From assembly GCF_001642475.1 (NCBI RefSeq), contig NW_019173958.1:266985-330984 (forward strand): a stretch of 64,000 bases of DNA. The letters run 5' to 3'. Within the stretch, counting starts at the first letter, position 1. Every line of letters starts with the position of its first letter. Position numbers and translations under genes: made by a program. Origin of the DNA: Fonsecaea monophora. Its lineage: Eukaryota; Ascomycota; Eurotiomycetes; Chaetothyriales; Herpotrichiellaceae. The notes below the pieces were generated by a model. It was not told the origin of the DNA. It was given only the letters and a program-made list of their open reading frames with translations, and searched no databases. Below, one piece after another: positions 12,329 to 20,613 of this stretch.

Positions 12329-12414
12329 GCCGAGCAGTCATGATTTCCGGCATGTCGTATGTGCATATTGGTGACGAGATATCATTTCGAGGGACATATC
12401 CTGCAGAGCTTTCC

Positions 12415-13599
12415 TCACACGAGCTTCGGAGCAAAATACCAGAGTGCTGTGAGCGCGGAAAGAACGGTCACGCCGGCAACTTGTCGAGCCCACTGCGTAT
12501 TTTCTGTGACTTTCAAGCTTCCGACAGTATGTCGTTGCTTTGTCGGGCTCCTTTTCGTCGTGCTGTTGGTGCTTGTTCTTCGTTGCAAAGCATCAGCCAT
12601 AGATGTCGCGTTATTCTCCTGCGCGACCGCAAAAGCCTCGTACTCCTGCACCAGTCGTTTCAGACCTTCAATGTCGTCTTTCAGGCTCTCGATGCCCGAA
12701 TTATTACCCTGGACCTCCACGCTCTGAACATTCCCGAAGAAATCAACAACCCTACGACTCCTCCCAGCCTGCTCTCCCCCGGGGAACAAATCCCACCTCA
12801 CGCCAGGGTTCGAATGAATCTTCTGCACATCGTAGCTGTCGAACAGATCACCCAGTGTCTTGTCCGACGTCGGGCCCGTGACCTGCGTCTCCAAAAACTC
12901 CAAAACGTAGTATGTCCAGCGGTCAATGACCGCGACGCCGACATCGTTATCGGCGTGGTGGGAGTAGGAACTCTCGTCTTCCTCGGACGAGCCCGTCGCG
13001 ATGATGCCCTCGGCGTAAAACTGCCGGTAGAGCGTGTTGGCCTGACACGTGTCGATCATGAAGAGCATCTCGTTGTACCGCTTCTTCTCCCTCATCTGCG
13101 AAAAGGCGTCGGCCAGGTCCCAGCTCGAAATCTCCTCGCTGTCCTGGAACTTGAGGAACTCGCTGCCCCCGTGGCCCGTCATGTAGATGAGGATATTGCT
13201 GCCCTCGTCCGTCTGCAGTCTCTTGCTCGCCGGGACGCCCTCCTCCCAGCGGTCCGTCAGCAGGCGGATAAAGTTCTCCACCGTGACCTCGTAGCCGCGG
13301 TAGTCGACCTCGACGTTCTCGCCGTACAGGTCCATGCGGCGGTCCGCGTTGGAGTAGACGGTCCCGGAGAAGGCGTTTCGCGGGTTGCACGCCATGTCGT
13401 CCGGGAGGAGGAGGAGGATTTGAGAGTCGGGGATGCCGAGGCGCTTGACCGTGCGGTAGAGCGAGAGCGTGTTGGCCAAGTGGCGGTAGTTGAACCAGAA
13501 ACGGGAGGTCGACACCAGCACAGCCCAGTTGGAGGTATGAGCGGCACAGGTGAGCGCGACGAGGGCGAAGAGCGCCCATAGTGAAGGTATCGGCTTCAT
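12415..13599 (-). CDS. GPI8: GPI-anchor transamidase catalytic subunit Gpi8
   Basis: Single exon, 394 residues from ATG at 13599. It has a cleavable N-terminal signal (about residues 1-20). The caspase-like C13 peptidase domain starts at SNWAVLVSTSRFWFNYRH. The catalytic dyad is visible: His143 in TGHGG and Cys185 in MIDTCQA, equivalent to the His/Cys pair of yeast Gpi8 and human PIGK. The C terminus carries a hydrophobic stretch (LSALTALWYFAP) fitting the single membrane anchor of fungal Gpi8. It works in the ER lumen with Gaa1, Gpi16, Gpi17 and Gab1, cleaving the C-terminal signal of client proteins and attaching the GPI anchor. The antisense strand is also open over almost the whole gene, which I take to be a codon-composition effect. 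Confidence 0.95.
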   Translation of the reverse strand: MKPIPSLWALFALVALTCAAHTSNWAVLVSTSRFWFNYRHLANTLSLYRTVKRLGIPDSQILLLLPDDMACNPRNAFSGTVYSNADRRMDLYGENVEVDYRGYEVTVENFIRLLTDRWEEGVPASKRLQTDEGSNILIYMTGHGGSEFLKFQDSEEISSWDLADAFSQMREKKRYNEMLFMIDTCQANTLYRQFYAEGIIATGSSEEDESSYSHHADNDVGVAVIDRWTYYVLEFLETQVTGPTSDKTLGDLFDSYDVQKIHSNPGVRWDLFPGGEQAGRSRRVVDFFGNVQSVEVQGNNSGIESLKDDIEGLKRLVQEYEAFAVAQENNATSMADALQRRTSTNSTTKRSPTKQRHTVGSLKVTENTQWARQVAGVTVLSALTALWYFAPKLV

Positions 13600-14156
13600 G
13601 AGGGGCGTGTGGTCAAGCCTCTCGCCCTCGAGCGAAACAGTGCGTCTTTTTACGTAGAGACTGTCGAGGCAGAAGGAGAAGGATGACGATGAAAGGATGG
13701 CATCCCAGTCCCCTCTCCCCTTTTCCTATTTCAGGATCACCATACGGGAGGTAAATCTCGCAATGTGGATTGGGGAAGAGTTGGTAAGCAGCAACAATGG
13801 AATGTCTGGGGGGCGGCCAGGGTGTCGTGTCGGAAAATCTTTGTTCCGAACCCCTTTTTGGTCATATCTAGAGAGAAAGAGAGAGACAGAGAGAACTCGA
13901 TTGATCTATGCGTAAAAGTCCATGGATGGATGCATTATGAAAAGCAGCGATCACTATGAAAGCACCACCACACTTGCTCTGCTATCTCCAACGCGTAGAC
14001 TTGCGTGGTAGGGCCACCCCAAGACACCACCCCCTGATAAACCTGGCACACCAACAAATGCTGTCAGCGATCCTTACAGTGTCGTCTATTTAGCAGCCGT
14101 TTCACCCTATCTTCAAACACTTGCCTCTTTGGTCTTCACTACACATTCCGCGCCGT
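13600..14156. other. intergenic, GPI8 upstream region
   Basis: About 560 bases with a GA-rich tract (about 13868-13895) and an ACGCGT at 13991-13996, nearly 400 bases from the GPI8 start. No gene seen. Confidence 0.5.
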
Positions 14157-15401
14157 TCAAAACTTCAATCTGTCATAGGGAGGTGCCACTTCGAAGGAAA
14201 ATCCGAGTTCAGCGATGCAGCCTTGTCGGTCGATGATTCGATTCTCTGCTGTGGGGTAGCCAGAGAAAAGCCAGTCTTGAAGACATCCACAGAGCGTCTC
14301 GAAGGATTCCAACGGCATCTCTATCGGATATCGCGTCTCATCGACTCCCACCATGTGATCCTTGTGGTGACCGCGAAGGAACAGCCGCAGCTTGAAGGGA
14401 GCCCGCGTGCCCTCCCTGCCCGGTCCGGTGGATTCCGGGCTCGTGTTGTGTACGGTTTGGACTTTGTGCATAGCTCTGACAAAGTCACGTATACCGCCAC
14501 AAGTCTCATAAACCCAGTCCGCTGCGCTGCTGGGCAGCCGAAACCTCCATGGGATCTTGGTATTCATCGAGTCTCTGAATGCACTCGCATCCCGAGAACC
14601 AGTACTACTACTAGCGGGGATGCGGTAATCCACGTGCACAATGATATCCAGCGTTGACAAGGAGCGGTGAGAGCCGGCCTGAAAGATGAGGAATTGGCCA
14701 ATCTGCTCGAGGTAAAGTTCCAGCTTCTTTTTTTCCCCAGGTCCGTATAACTCCACGTGTATGTTCAGATGCCTCATGTTCTTGAACGCCGTTGTGAAGG
14801 CACCGAACGCGGTATTTCCGGGAAGTTGCATTTTTGGTATATAGACAAGCATAGGCCCTTCTAGCGAGGCCATCACTGGGCGACCACCGTTTAAGGACCC
14901 ATTTCTGAAAGTCTGTGTAGGCGATGCATTTCGCAGGTTCTCAAATGTCAAGCCGTGGAAATTGACTGTCATGGTGAAGACATGCTTCTCGGGGAGTCTC
15001 TGGACGTGGCTGTGGAATCGTCTGCACGAGGCTGCAAGGCCCGCAAGGCCAGTGCTTCGTCGCTCCTTGGGAACGGATGGGGCCGCCCATGCAAATTCAG
15101 GCCTGAAGTTCGTAAAATATTGATTTGGATTCCGGCGGACGGAGTCTGCGAATCGCTCCGTATCGCCCTCGAGCCCTTCGACACCTTTAAACTTCCACAT
15201 GGCTTCAACTTTTGCGGGAATTAGGGTCCTCTTGTCCTCACCAGCTTGGAACAGCGTCGGTCTGGAGCCATGATCGAACAAGAGATATTCACAGATGTGA
15301 GCGAGGATCTCATTCGGCAAATCCGTGAGTTGTTTAGGACGATGAATGGGTGGCTCGGCGGGTTTGGGGTCCATGACCGCAGGTTGGTCTGCTCTATCCA
15401 T
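14157..15401 (-). CDS. F-box domain protein
   Basis: Single exon, 414 residues from the first in-frame ATG at 15401. Met10 (position 15374) is an alternative start. An F-box-like segment (LTDLPNEILAHICEYLLF, about residues 25-42) sits near the N terminus and would bind Skp1 in an SCF ubiquitin ligase. The remainder has no repeats (no LRR, WD40 or Kelch) that I can recognise. It resembles the large class of fungal F-box proteins with a lineage-specific C-terminal half, containing a conserved-looking strand-rich section around NMRHLNIHVELYG. Target and process are unknown. The F-box is a single short motif, so the call is moderately secure. Confidence 0.7.
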   Translation of the reverse strand: MDRADQPAVMDPKPAEPPIHRPKQLTDLPNEILAHICEYLLFDHGSRPTLFQAGEDKRTLIPAKVEAMWKFKGVEGLEGDTERFADSVRRNPNQYFTNFRPEFAWAAPSVPKERRSTGLAGLAASCRRFHSHVQRLPEKHVFTMTVNFHGLTFENLRNASPTQTFRNGSLNGGRPVMASLEGPMLVYIPKMQLPGNTAFGAFTTAFKNMRHLNIHVELYGPGEKKKLELYLEQIGQFLIFQAGSHRSLSTLDIIVHVDYRIPASSSTGSRDASAFRDSMNTKIPWRFRLPSSAADWVYETCGGIRDFVRAMHKVQTVHNTSPESTGPGREGTRAPFKLRLFLRGHHKDHMVGVDETRYPIEMPLESFETLCGCLQDWLFSGYPTAENRIIDRQGCIAELGFSFEVAPPYDRLKF

Positions 15402-16076
15402 CAAGCACTGCTGACAAGGTTGAAGAGGACAGCTTCTCAAGAGATTGAGGAGATTTTTGAAAAGAGGATGAACCGATCAAGGGAAGTCTGAAGGCTCTTA
15501 TGGCAGAGCAGAGGCAGAGGCAGAGAGTTGGGGCGTTGTGAAGTGAAATGAAACAGGTCCAATTTCACTCACTTATATTACTGACAGAGGACGCCACGGC
15601 ACTTGAATGACCCACAGACAGGGCAGTAGATTCAACAACGGTCAAGGATGTGATTGTGAATGAAAATTGAAACAAAGCGGCTCAAGACAATCTGGGGGCA
15701 AAACAAAGCAAGAAACAGAATTGCAATCCCCTCGAGGATGCGGCGAAATGACCAGGTTTTTGCAAAGACAAACTTTTTGTTCCAATAACTCAGGGTATCT
15801 GTGGTAGGTAGTGTTGATGTCAACAAGCCAGGTGACTGGTTTTTTGCTCACACAATGGCTCTTTCGTCTTGTTAATACAGGGGTGCTGGGTTCCTTCTCT
15901 CCACTGAGAAAGCGCCCGTCAAAACCAACAAAGGACATGGGGTGTGAAAGAATGGTCATGATGATGGCAAGCTCACAGGCTTTATCTCGTGCCAGGCTTG
16001 AACATAACTGTCATTAAGCGTCCCCTTTCGCGCACAATGAAAACTTGCTTCCTCCCGGCGAGAGAGGTTATGTTTG
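15402..16076. other. intergenic, F-box gene upstream / FAS1 gene 3' side
   Basis: About 675 bases. Only short frames, and no motif or repeat noted. Confidence 0.5.
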
Positions 16077-17656
16077 CTAGTAGCGAGCCTGGAATCCCAG
16101 GTGTCGCGGAGGTGTGCCTTGGATGGTCACACTGATCCGACTCCTCTCGTTGCCGTCGATTTCGTAAGGAGAGGGCGGCTTCGGTGGCGCCTGGATCTCG
16201 AAGACTTGAGTTCTGGGGGCGTCCCTCACATTGGCACTTGTCGCGTCGAGCGCTTTCGTTTCCAGCTCATATCTCGGAGGAGGGTCCCTCGGGTTTCCTC
16301 CTGCCATTTCTACCAGCCGTCGACGGCGTCTCGTTCGAATGTATAATGCGACAATCAAGGCTCCTCCAAGGATCAGGGCGCCGATGCCGATGCCGATGCC
16401 CGCACCAGCAGCTGTGCTGAGTCCCTTGGACGCAGGTTTAGTAGATGGAGGAGCGGTGGTGAGAGGCGCTTGTCCCGTAGTATTGGGGTTGAGAGGGCTA
16501 GACACAAAGCACCAGTAGTTAGACCTTTGCAAATCGCAGGTATGTGGATCGGACCTGGTTCTCACCTGTCAAGTATCTGCAACACGCCATTAGAGGTGAG
16601 ATAGTCCCTCGCCTTAATGAGAGCCGCGTCGACATAGAACTGACTATCCACCTCGGTCATGGAAGCGGATATCTTCTCCAGCGTGGGAATCTTGGTGTTG
16701 TTCTTGAACTCCGACGAGTATATCACCGGGCCTTGAGAGATGCTGTATTCCAAGATGGAGTAGAGGTCGGTTTGCGAGAGACCATCCCATCCAGTGAATC
16801 CAGCCGAGAATCTCGTCGAATTGGGCGCAAAGATGGTGAGATCCGACAGCGAGTTCACAATCTAGACGTCCTTGTTAGCCTATACGGGCCGTTTTCAGAG
16901 GCGATGGCGCCTCGTTAGCAACCTGGCACCCGGTCACTTACCTCGACTGCGGGCGAACTGGGCTTGAGGAAGCCTCCTATGCTCATCAACGCCACCAGAT
17001 CCGTCAATCCGACCTTTGTGGCGGTTGCCGGAAATGACAGCGGAATTGTGAGCACCGAGTCGATTATGTGGATGAGGCCTCCCAGATAGAAGATGTCCTT
17101 GGTCAGTCAGCATCGTCGTCGATTGATATTGGGTATCGAAACAACCTACAGCCTCGACGACATGAGATTCGGCCTTCACCCCACTCACGACCGCGGGCTG
17201 ATTGTTCAGGGCAGTCAATTCCACCACCTGGCCGCCCGTGACATTGGTGTAGTTGGGATGGGTCAGCAGGGTAGGCACAAATAGTGGCTGTAGGCCAAAC
17301 GAGGCCGACGGATGAGTTCCATGGACGATGTGGTATTCGAGCAACGCCCGGACGGCATCGGTATTGTTGGCCAAGTCTGGATTCTCATCACCAAAGGCGG
17401 CCAGAGCTTGATCATTGGGAATGAGAACTGCGAGACGACTTAGTCTGGATCATGAACAACGAGAGGTCCGGGTCTTCAAACCACTGAATGTCCCTTGATT
17501 CAAAGTATCGACCAGATCTGTAAACTGCTCCAAGAGTCCGACGAAGGTGGAAATCCCAGACTGTTGCTGCAAGATGGTGAGAACATCTTGACTGGCCGCA
17601 AAACAACAGGCCACCAGGCTCAGCGTGGCGTATGCTACCCGGAGCAGCATCATCAT
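16077..17656 (-). CDS. FAS1 (fasciclin) domain single-pass membrane protein
   Basis: Five exons read leftward: 17656-17485, 17427-17150, 17097-16942, 16861-16566 and 16497-16077, 440 residues in total. Introns are 57, 52, 80 and 68 nt. The last three have clear donors (GTAGGT, GTAAGT, GTGAGA) and branch points (CTGAC, CTAAC). The first, with donor GTGGTT, is the least certain but restores the FAS1 motif GTFILIPNDQALAAF. A signal peptide (residues 1-20) is followed by two FAS1 repeats (about 25-185 and 190-300). The second holds LTIFAPNSTRF. A Pro/Thr linker, a Gly/Ile-rich membrane helix (about 330-354), a stop-transfer RTRRRRR and a cytosolic tail of about 80 residues come last. FAS1 domains mediate cell adhesion or cell-wall/vacuole contacts. 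The type I layout suggests a surface or vacuolar membrane protein. Confidence 0.85.
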
Positions 17657-17949
17657 GGTACATTTGCAGAGCACTGGCAGAGGGCAAGAAACATGACTCT
17701 ACGGAAAACGCCAGCGGCATGGATATATGAAGTGGGCTCGAATGAGGATGGAGACCTTTATTATTTGACGGCCACGCATGGCCACGCCAGTTCGTAGGCT
17801 CCACGACGGAGCTCCATAGGTGAGCCGTGTTGCTGCCGATACTCTTGAGACGCGGTCTTCAGGAGATTGTTTGAGACGCAAGACAACGCCCGAATGGTTC
17901 GAGGGCTAAGGAGATGCCAAAGAGGGAGAACATGGGTTAAGGTTTTCGC

Positions 17950-18945
17950 TTACAGCGTTGGGAATGGTGGGCAGACAAACGAGGGGGCCTGACGACGAAT
18001 TTGATTCCTCGTACGGAGGGGAAGTGCCGATGTGATGGATGCTTGAGAATATCGGGGGCCAACGAGCAAGGGATCTGACCGAGACGAGACTCTTCTCTGT
18101 ACCGAGTAAGGACGCCATTCATGCAGGAGGTTTGTTTGTTGCTGAGGCCCTACTGCCCATGAAATCCCTGTCCAGAATGTCCTTCTTAGCCCGTGTTTCA
18201 GCTGATGGACTAGTGCCCGTCCTGCAAGGCACCATCGATGGTGTCGACATAATACTGGATGATTTCCCGCCGGCGCAGCGCCATGCAGCTTGGTGGCGTC
18301 CAAGTGGCCGTTGAAGGGTTCCAGGTGACAAGCCAAAACCATGCAGTAGAACAAAGTCAACCTGACAACTTTTGATGAATAGTCTGAATCCTTCCACTCG
18401 TGGGCGTGGAAAGTCGCCGTGCCCAACGCAGTGTTTCCGTACGCGTTCACCGTGTTCGTCTCCAGCACAGGATATTCAAAGACAATTGAATCATTGCCAC
18501 AAAAAGTAAAGGTAAAAGAAAGGACGATCGACAGAACTGGCCCCGTTGATGTGCTAGGCAAAGAGAAATCTCGCTTTTCCCGAGAGTTTTGTACCTGAAA
18601 ACCTTCCAGCGTTTGGCGAGGACTTGCAATTTCGCCTTCGGCGATATCAGCTTCATTATTTGCGGGCGAAGAAGGAAACAACAATAATGAGTCCTCGGTA
18701 TCTCGATTGTCGTTGACAGTAAATATGTAATACTCGTACTCCGTACAAATGAGGCGTCTGTGGTCTCTTTTCACCCCCATCTCTGCAGGTACTGATTGAT
18801 CTGAGCGCCGCACCTTGTTTACCCGTGCGCCATGACAAGCCAGCCGTTGCTGATCATGCTGGGGGTGGCAGCTCCTCGCTGCATTCGAGAAGGTTGCCCC
18901 TTTTGAGCCGACATACACCAGTAATAGAGGGTGGAAGACGATCAT
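17950..18945 (-). CDS. doubtful long ORF, unrecognised
   Basis: An open frame of 331 codons from ATG 18945. I recognise no domain. The N terminus is mildly hydrophobic (MIVFHPLLLVYVGSKG) and the middle has one more hydrophobic patch. The composition (many His, Arg and Cys in the last third) looks like a chance frame, and another frame is open over 18119-18397. It sits between the FAS1 gene and the deacetylase gene and could be intergenic sequence or an orphan gene. Confidence 0.2.
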   Translation of the reverse strand: MIVFHPLLLVYVGSKGATFSNAARSCHPQHDQQRLACHGARVNKVRRSDQSVPAEMGVKRDHRRLICTEYEYYIFTVNDNRDTEDSLLLFPSSPANNEADIAEGEIASPRQTLEGFQVQNSREKRDFSLPSTSTGPVLSIVLSFTFTFCGNDSIVFEYPVLETNTVNAYGNTALGTATFHAHEWKDSDYSSKVVRLTLFYCMVLACHLEPFNGHLDATKLHGAAPAGNHPVLCRHHRWCLAGRALVHQLKHGLRRTFWTGISWAVGPQQQTNLLHEWRPYSVQRRVSSRSDPLLVGPRYSQASITSALPLRTRNQIRRQAPSFVCPPFPTL

Positions 18946-19412
18946 GGCGACAGAACAAGGAAAGGAAATTGAGGCGTTTGGAAAATCATCATCAAAACAT
19001 GCTCCGCACAACTAGATTATATCAATATACGAGTAGACGACGCAGTAAGGCTCCTACTACAGCCCTATAATGAACGATGGATGCACAGAACCAGTTTTCT
19101 TCATCTTGTCTGGAAGGACAATGCCCCTTTTGAGGAGCCATCTGTGCTTGAATACCCGATTTGGGCAACATTCAGCCTTGTCGCCCAACGCCACCATCAC
19201 CACGAACACCAACACCAACACCAATATCGCCAACTGGTCAACTTGCTTACTCTTTGTATCCATCAATCTAACCCACTGTAATAATATCCAGTGCCCGTCC
19301 AGGGACCAAAGTGGCTATAATCCACTCTTGTTGGGTCTGTCAATGACTTCCCAAACAAAGTGACATAAACTACTAACCTCAACGTGGATCGTCCTTCTCT
19401 CTCTCTTTCTCG
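18946..19412 (+). other. upstream region of polysaccharide deacetylase gene
   Basis: Contains an imperfect CACCAA-type tract (about 19189-19230) and a CT-rich run directly before the ATG at 19413. No gene seen. Confidence 0.5.
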
Positions 19413-20201
19413 ATGACGAAACTCGCCATCATCATCACCATCATCTTGACCGTCTTCGGTCTTGCAATCTTGTCCCTGGTCTGCATGCTCTACAAACCAC
19501 CAGATTGGCTAATATGTTGGGTCCAGAAGCGCTACCCGACCGTGCTGTTCCACGTCCCCACGACCAAAAAGATCGTGGCCCTCACCATCGACGATGGACC
19601 CTCGTCGCACACGCGAGGGATCCAGCGCCTCCTCAAGGCCCACGGTGTCACGGCCACGTTCTTCCTCATCGGGTCACACATTCCGGGGCGCGAGGACCTT
19701 CTTAGGGAATTGCTCCGGGACGGTCACGAGTTGGCCAACCACGCCATGTTCGACGAGATGTCGGTGCGCGTTCCGGCCGCAGAGCTTACGCGACAGATCG
19801 AAACGGTAGAGAGGCAGATTGCGGAGATCTACGCCACCACCAGCGCCACGGCAGACGCAGATGCCGGGGCGCCTGCTGTGACGCAGCAGCAGAAACAGCC
19901 CAGATATTTCCGGCCCGGCAGCGGCTTCTTCACCACCAAAATGCTCGCCCTCCTGGCACAGCCGCATCTAAACCACCGGCTGATTCTGGGCAGCGTCTAT
20001 CCCTGGGACGCCCAGATTCCGTGGCCGAGGTTGAACGCGTGGCATATCCTGAGCAGTCTAACGCCAGGCGCCACTATCGTCGTTCATGACCGAGCGTGGA
20101 CGGCGCCCATGCTGAGAATAGTCCTGCCAGAAATGACGAGACGAGGGTGGAGGGTAGGGACTGTCACGGACCTGCTAGGCCCTTCGATCAATGGCGGCTA
20201 G
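19413..20201 (+). CDS. membrane-anchored polysaccharide deacetylase (CE4/NodB)
   Basis: Single exon, 262 residues. An N-terminal hydrophobic helix (about residues 4-27) with no obvious cleavage site suggests a signal anchor. The NodB domain follows: motif 1 ALTIDDGPSSHT (Asp60 and Asp61, base and metal ligand), motif 2 GHELANHAMFDE (His105, metal His110, Asp114 in place of the second His) and motif 3 RYFRPGSGFF. The last strand holds IVVHDR. CE4 enzymes remove N-acetyl groups, most often from chitin or chitooligosaccharides in fungi. The substrate here is inferred only from the family. The domain is compact and resembles short bacterial-type deacetylases more than the long chitin deacetylases with chitin-binding modules. 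Confidence 0.88.
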   Translation: MTKLAIIITIILTVFGLAILSLVCMLYKPPDWLICWVQKRYPTVLFHVPTTKKIVALTIDDGPSSHTRGIQRLLKAHGVTATFFLIGSHIPGREDLLRELLRDGHELANHAMFDEMSVRVPAAELTRQIETVERQIAEIYATTSATADADAGAPAVTQQQKQPRYFRPGSGFFTTKMLALLAQPHLNHRLILGSVYPWDAQIPWPRLNAWHILSSLTPGATIVVHDRAWTAPMLRIVLPEMTRRGWRVGTVTDLLGPSINGG

Positions 20202-20613
20202 GACTGTAAGAGAGGAGACGATAAGGGAGCATAATTCAACAGAGGGAACAGCCAGCCTTCCAAGGGGATGTCATGACCATTTCTTTCGCAACCTAAACAG
20301 ATTGTATCCCTCACGCGCCTTGTATGACTATGTACCTTGAGACAGGGTCCCCCATCGCCATGCAGAGAGAAATCCAACAAACTCGCGTCGAGCATTCAAA
20401 AAAGCACCCGGGCTTCACCTTTTCCATCTTAAGAGCTCCCCCCAGCAAAGCACTCTGCAAATCATCATCTTTCATCCCCATCCGAGGTCGTAACATGAGC
20501 CATCAAACTTGCCATACATGCTCAAAGAACGGAGGCCTAAACCAAGGTGTGTACCCTCATACCCTCCAATGTACTCGGTTGACGTCCACAACCACATCCT
20601 GTATTGCCGTATA
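20202..20613. other. convergent intergenic spacer
   Basis: About 410 bases between two convergent stops (deacetylase and CDC45). Presumably both 3' UTRs. Nothing else seen. Confidence 0.5.

Noticed and set aside
12947..13579. Second minus-strand frame within GPI8
   Set aside because: Pro/Arg-rich shadow of the GPI8 reading frame.
12241..13581. 446-codon open frame on + opposite GPI8
   Set aside because: No ATG start, no domain, and it lies exactly antisense to a well-supported GPI8. Explained by GC-rich third codon positions of GPI8.
13991..13996. ACGCGT upstream of GPI8
   Set aside because: Far from the start, single copy and no functional reason for MBF control. Such hexamers are expected by chance at this rate.
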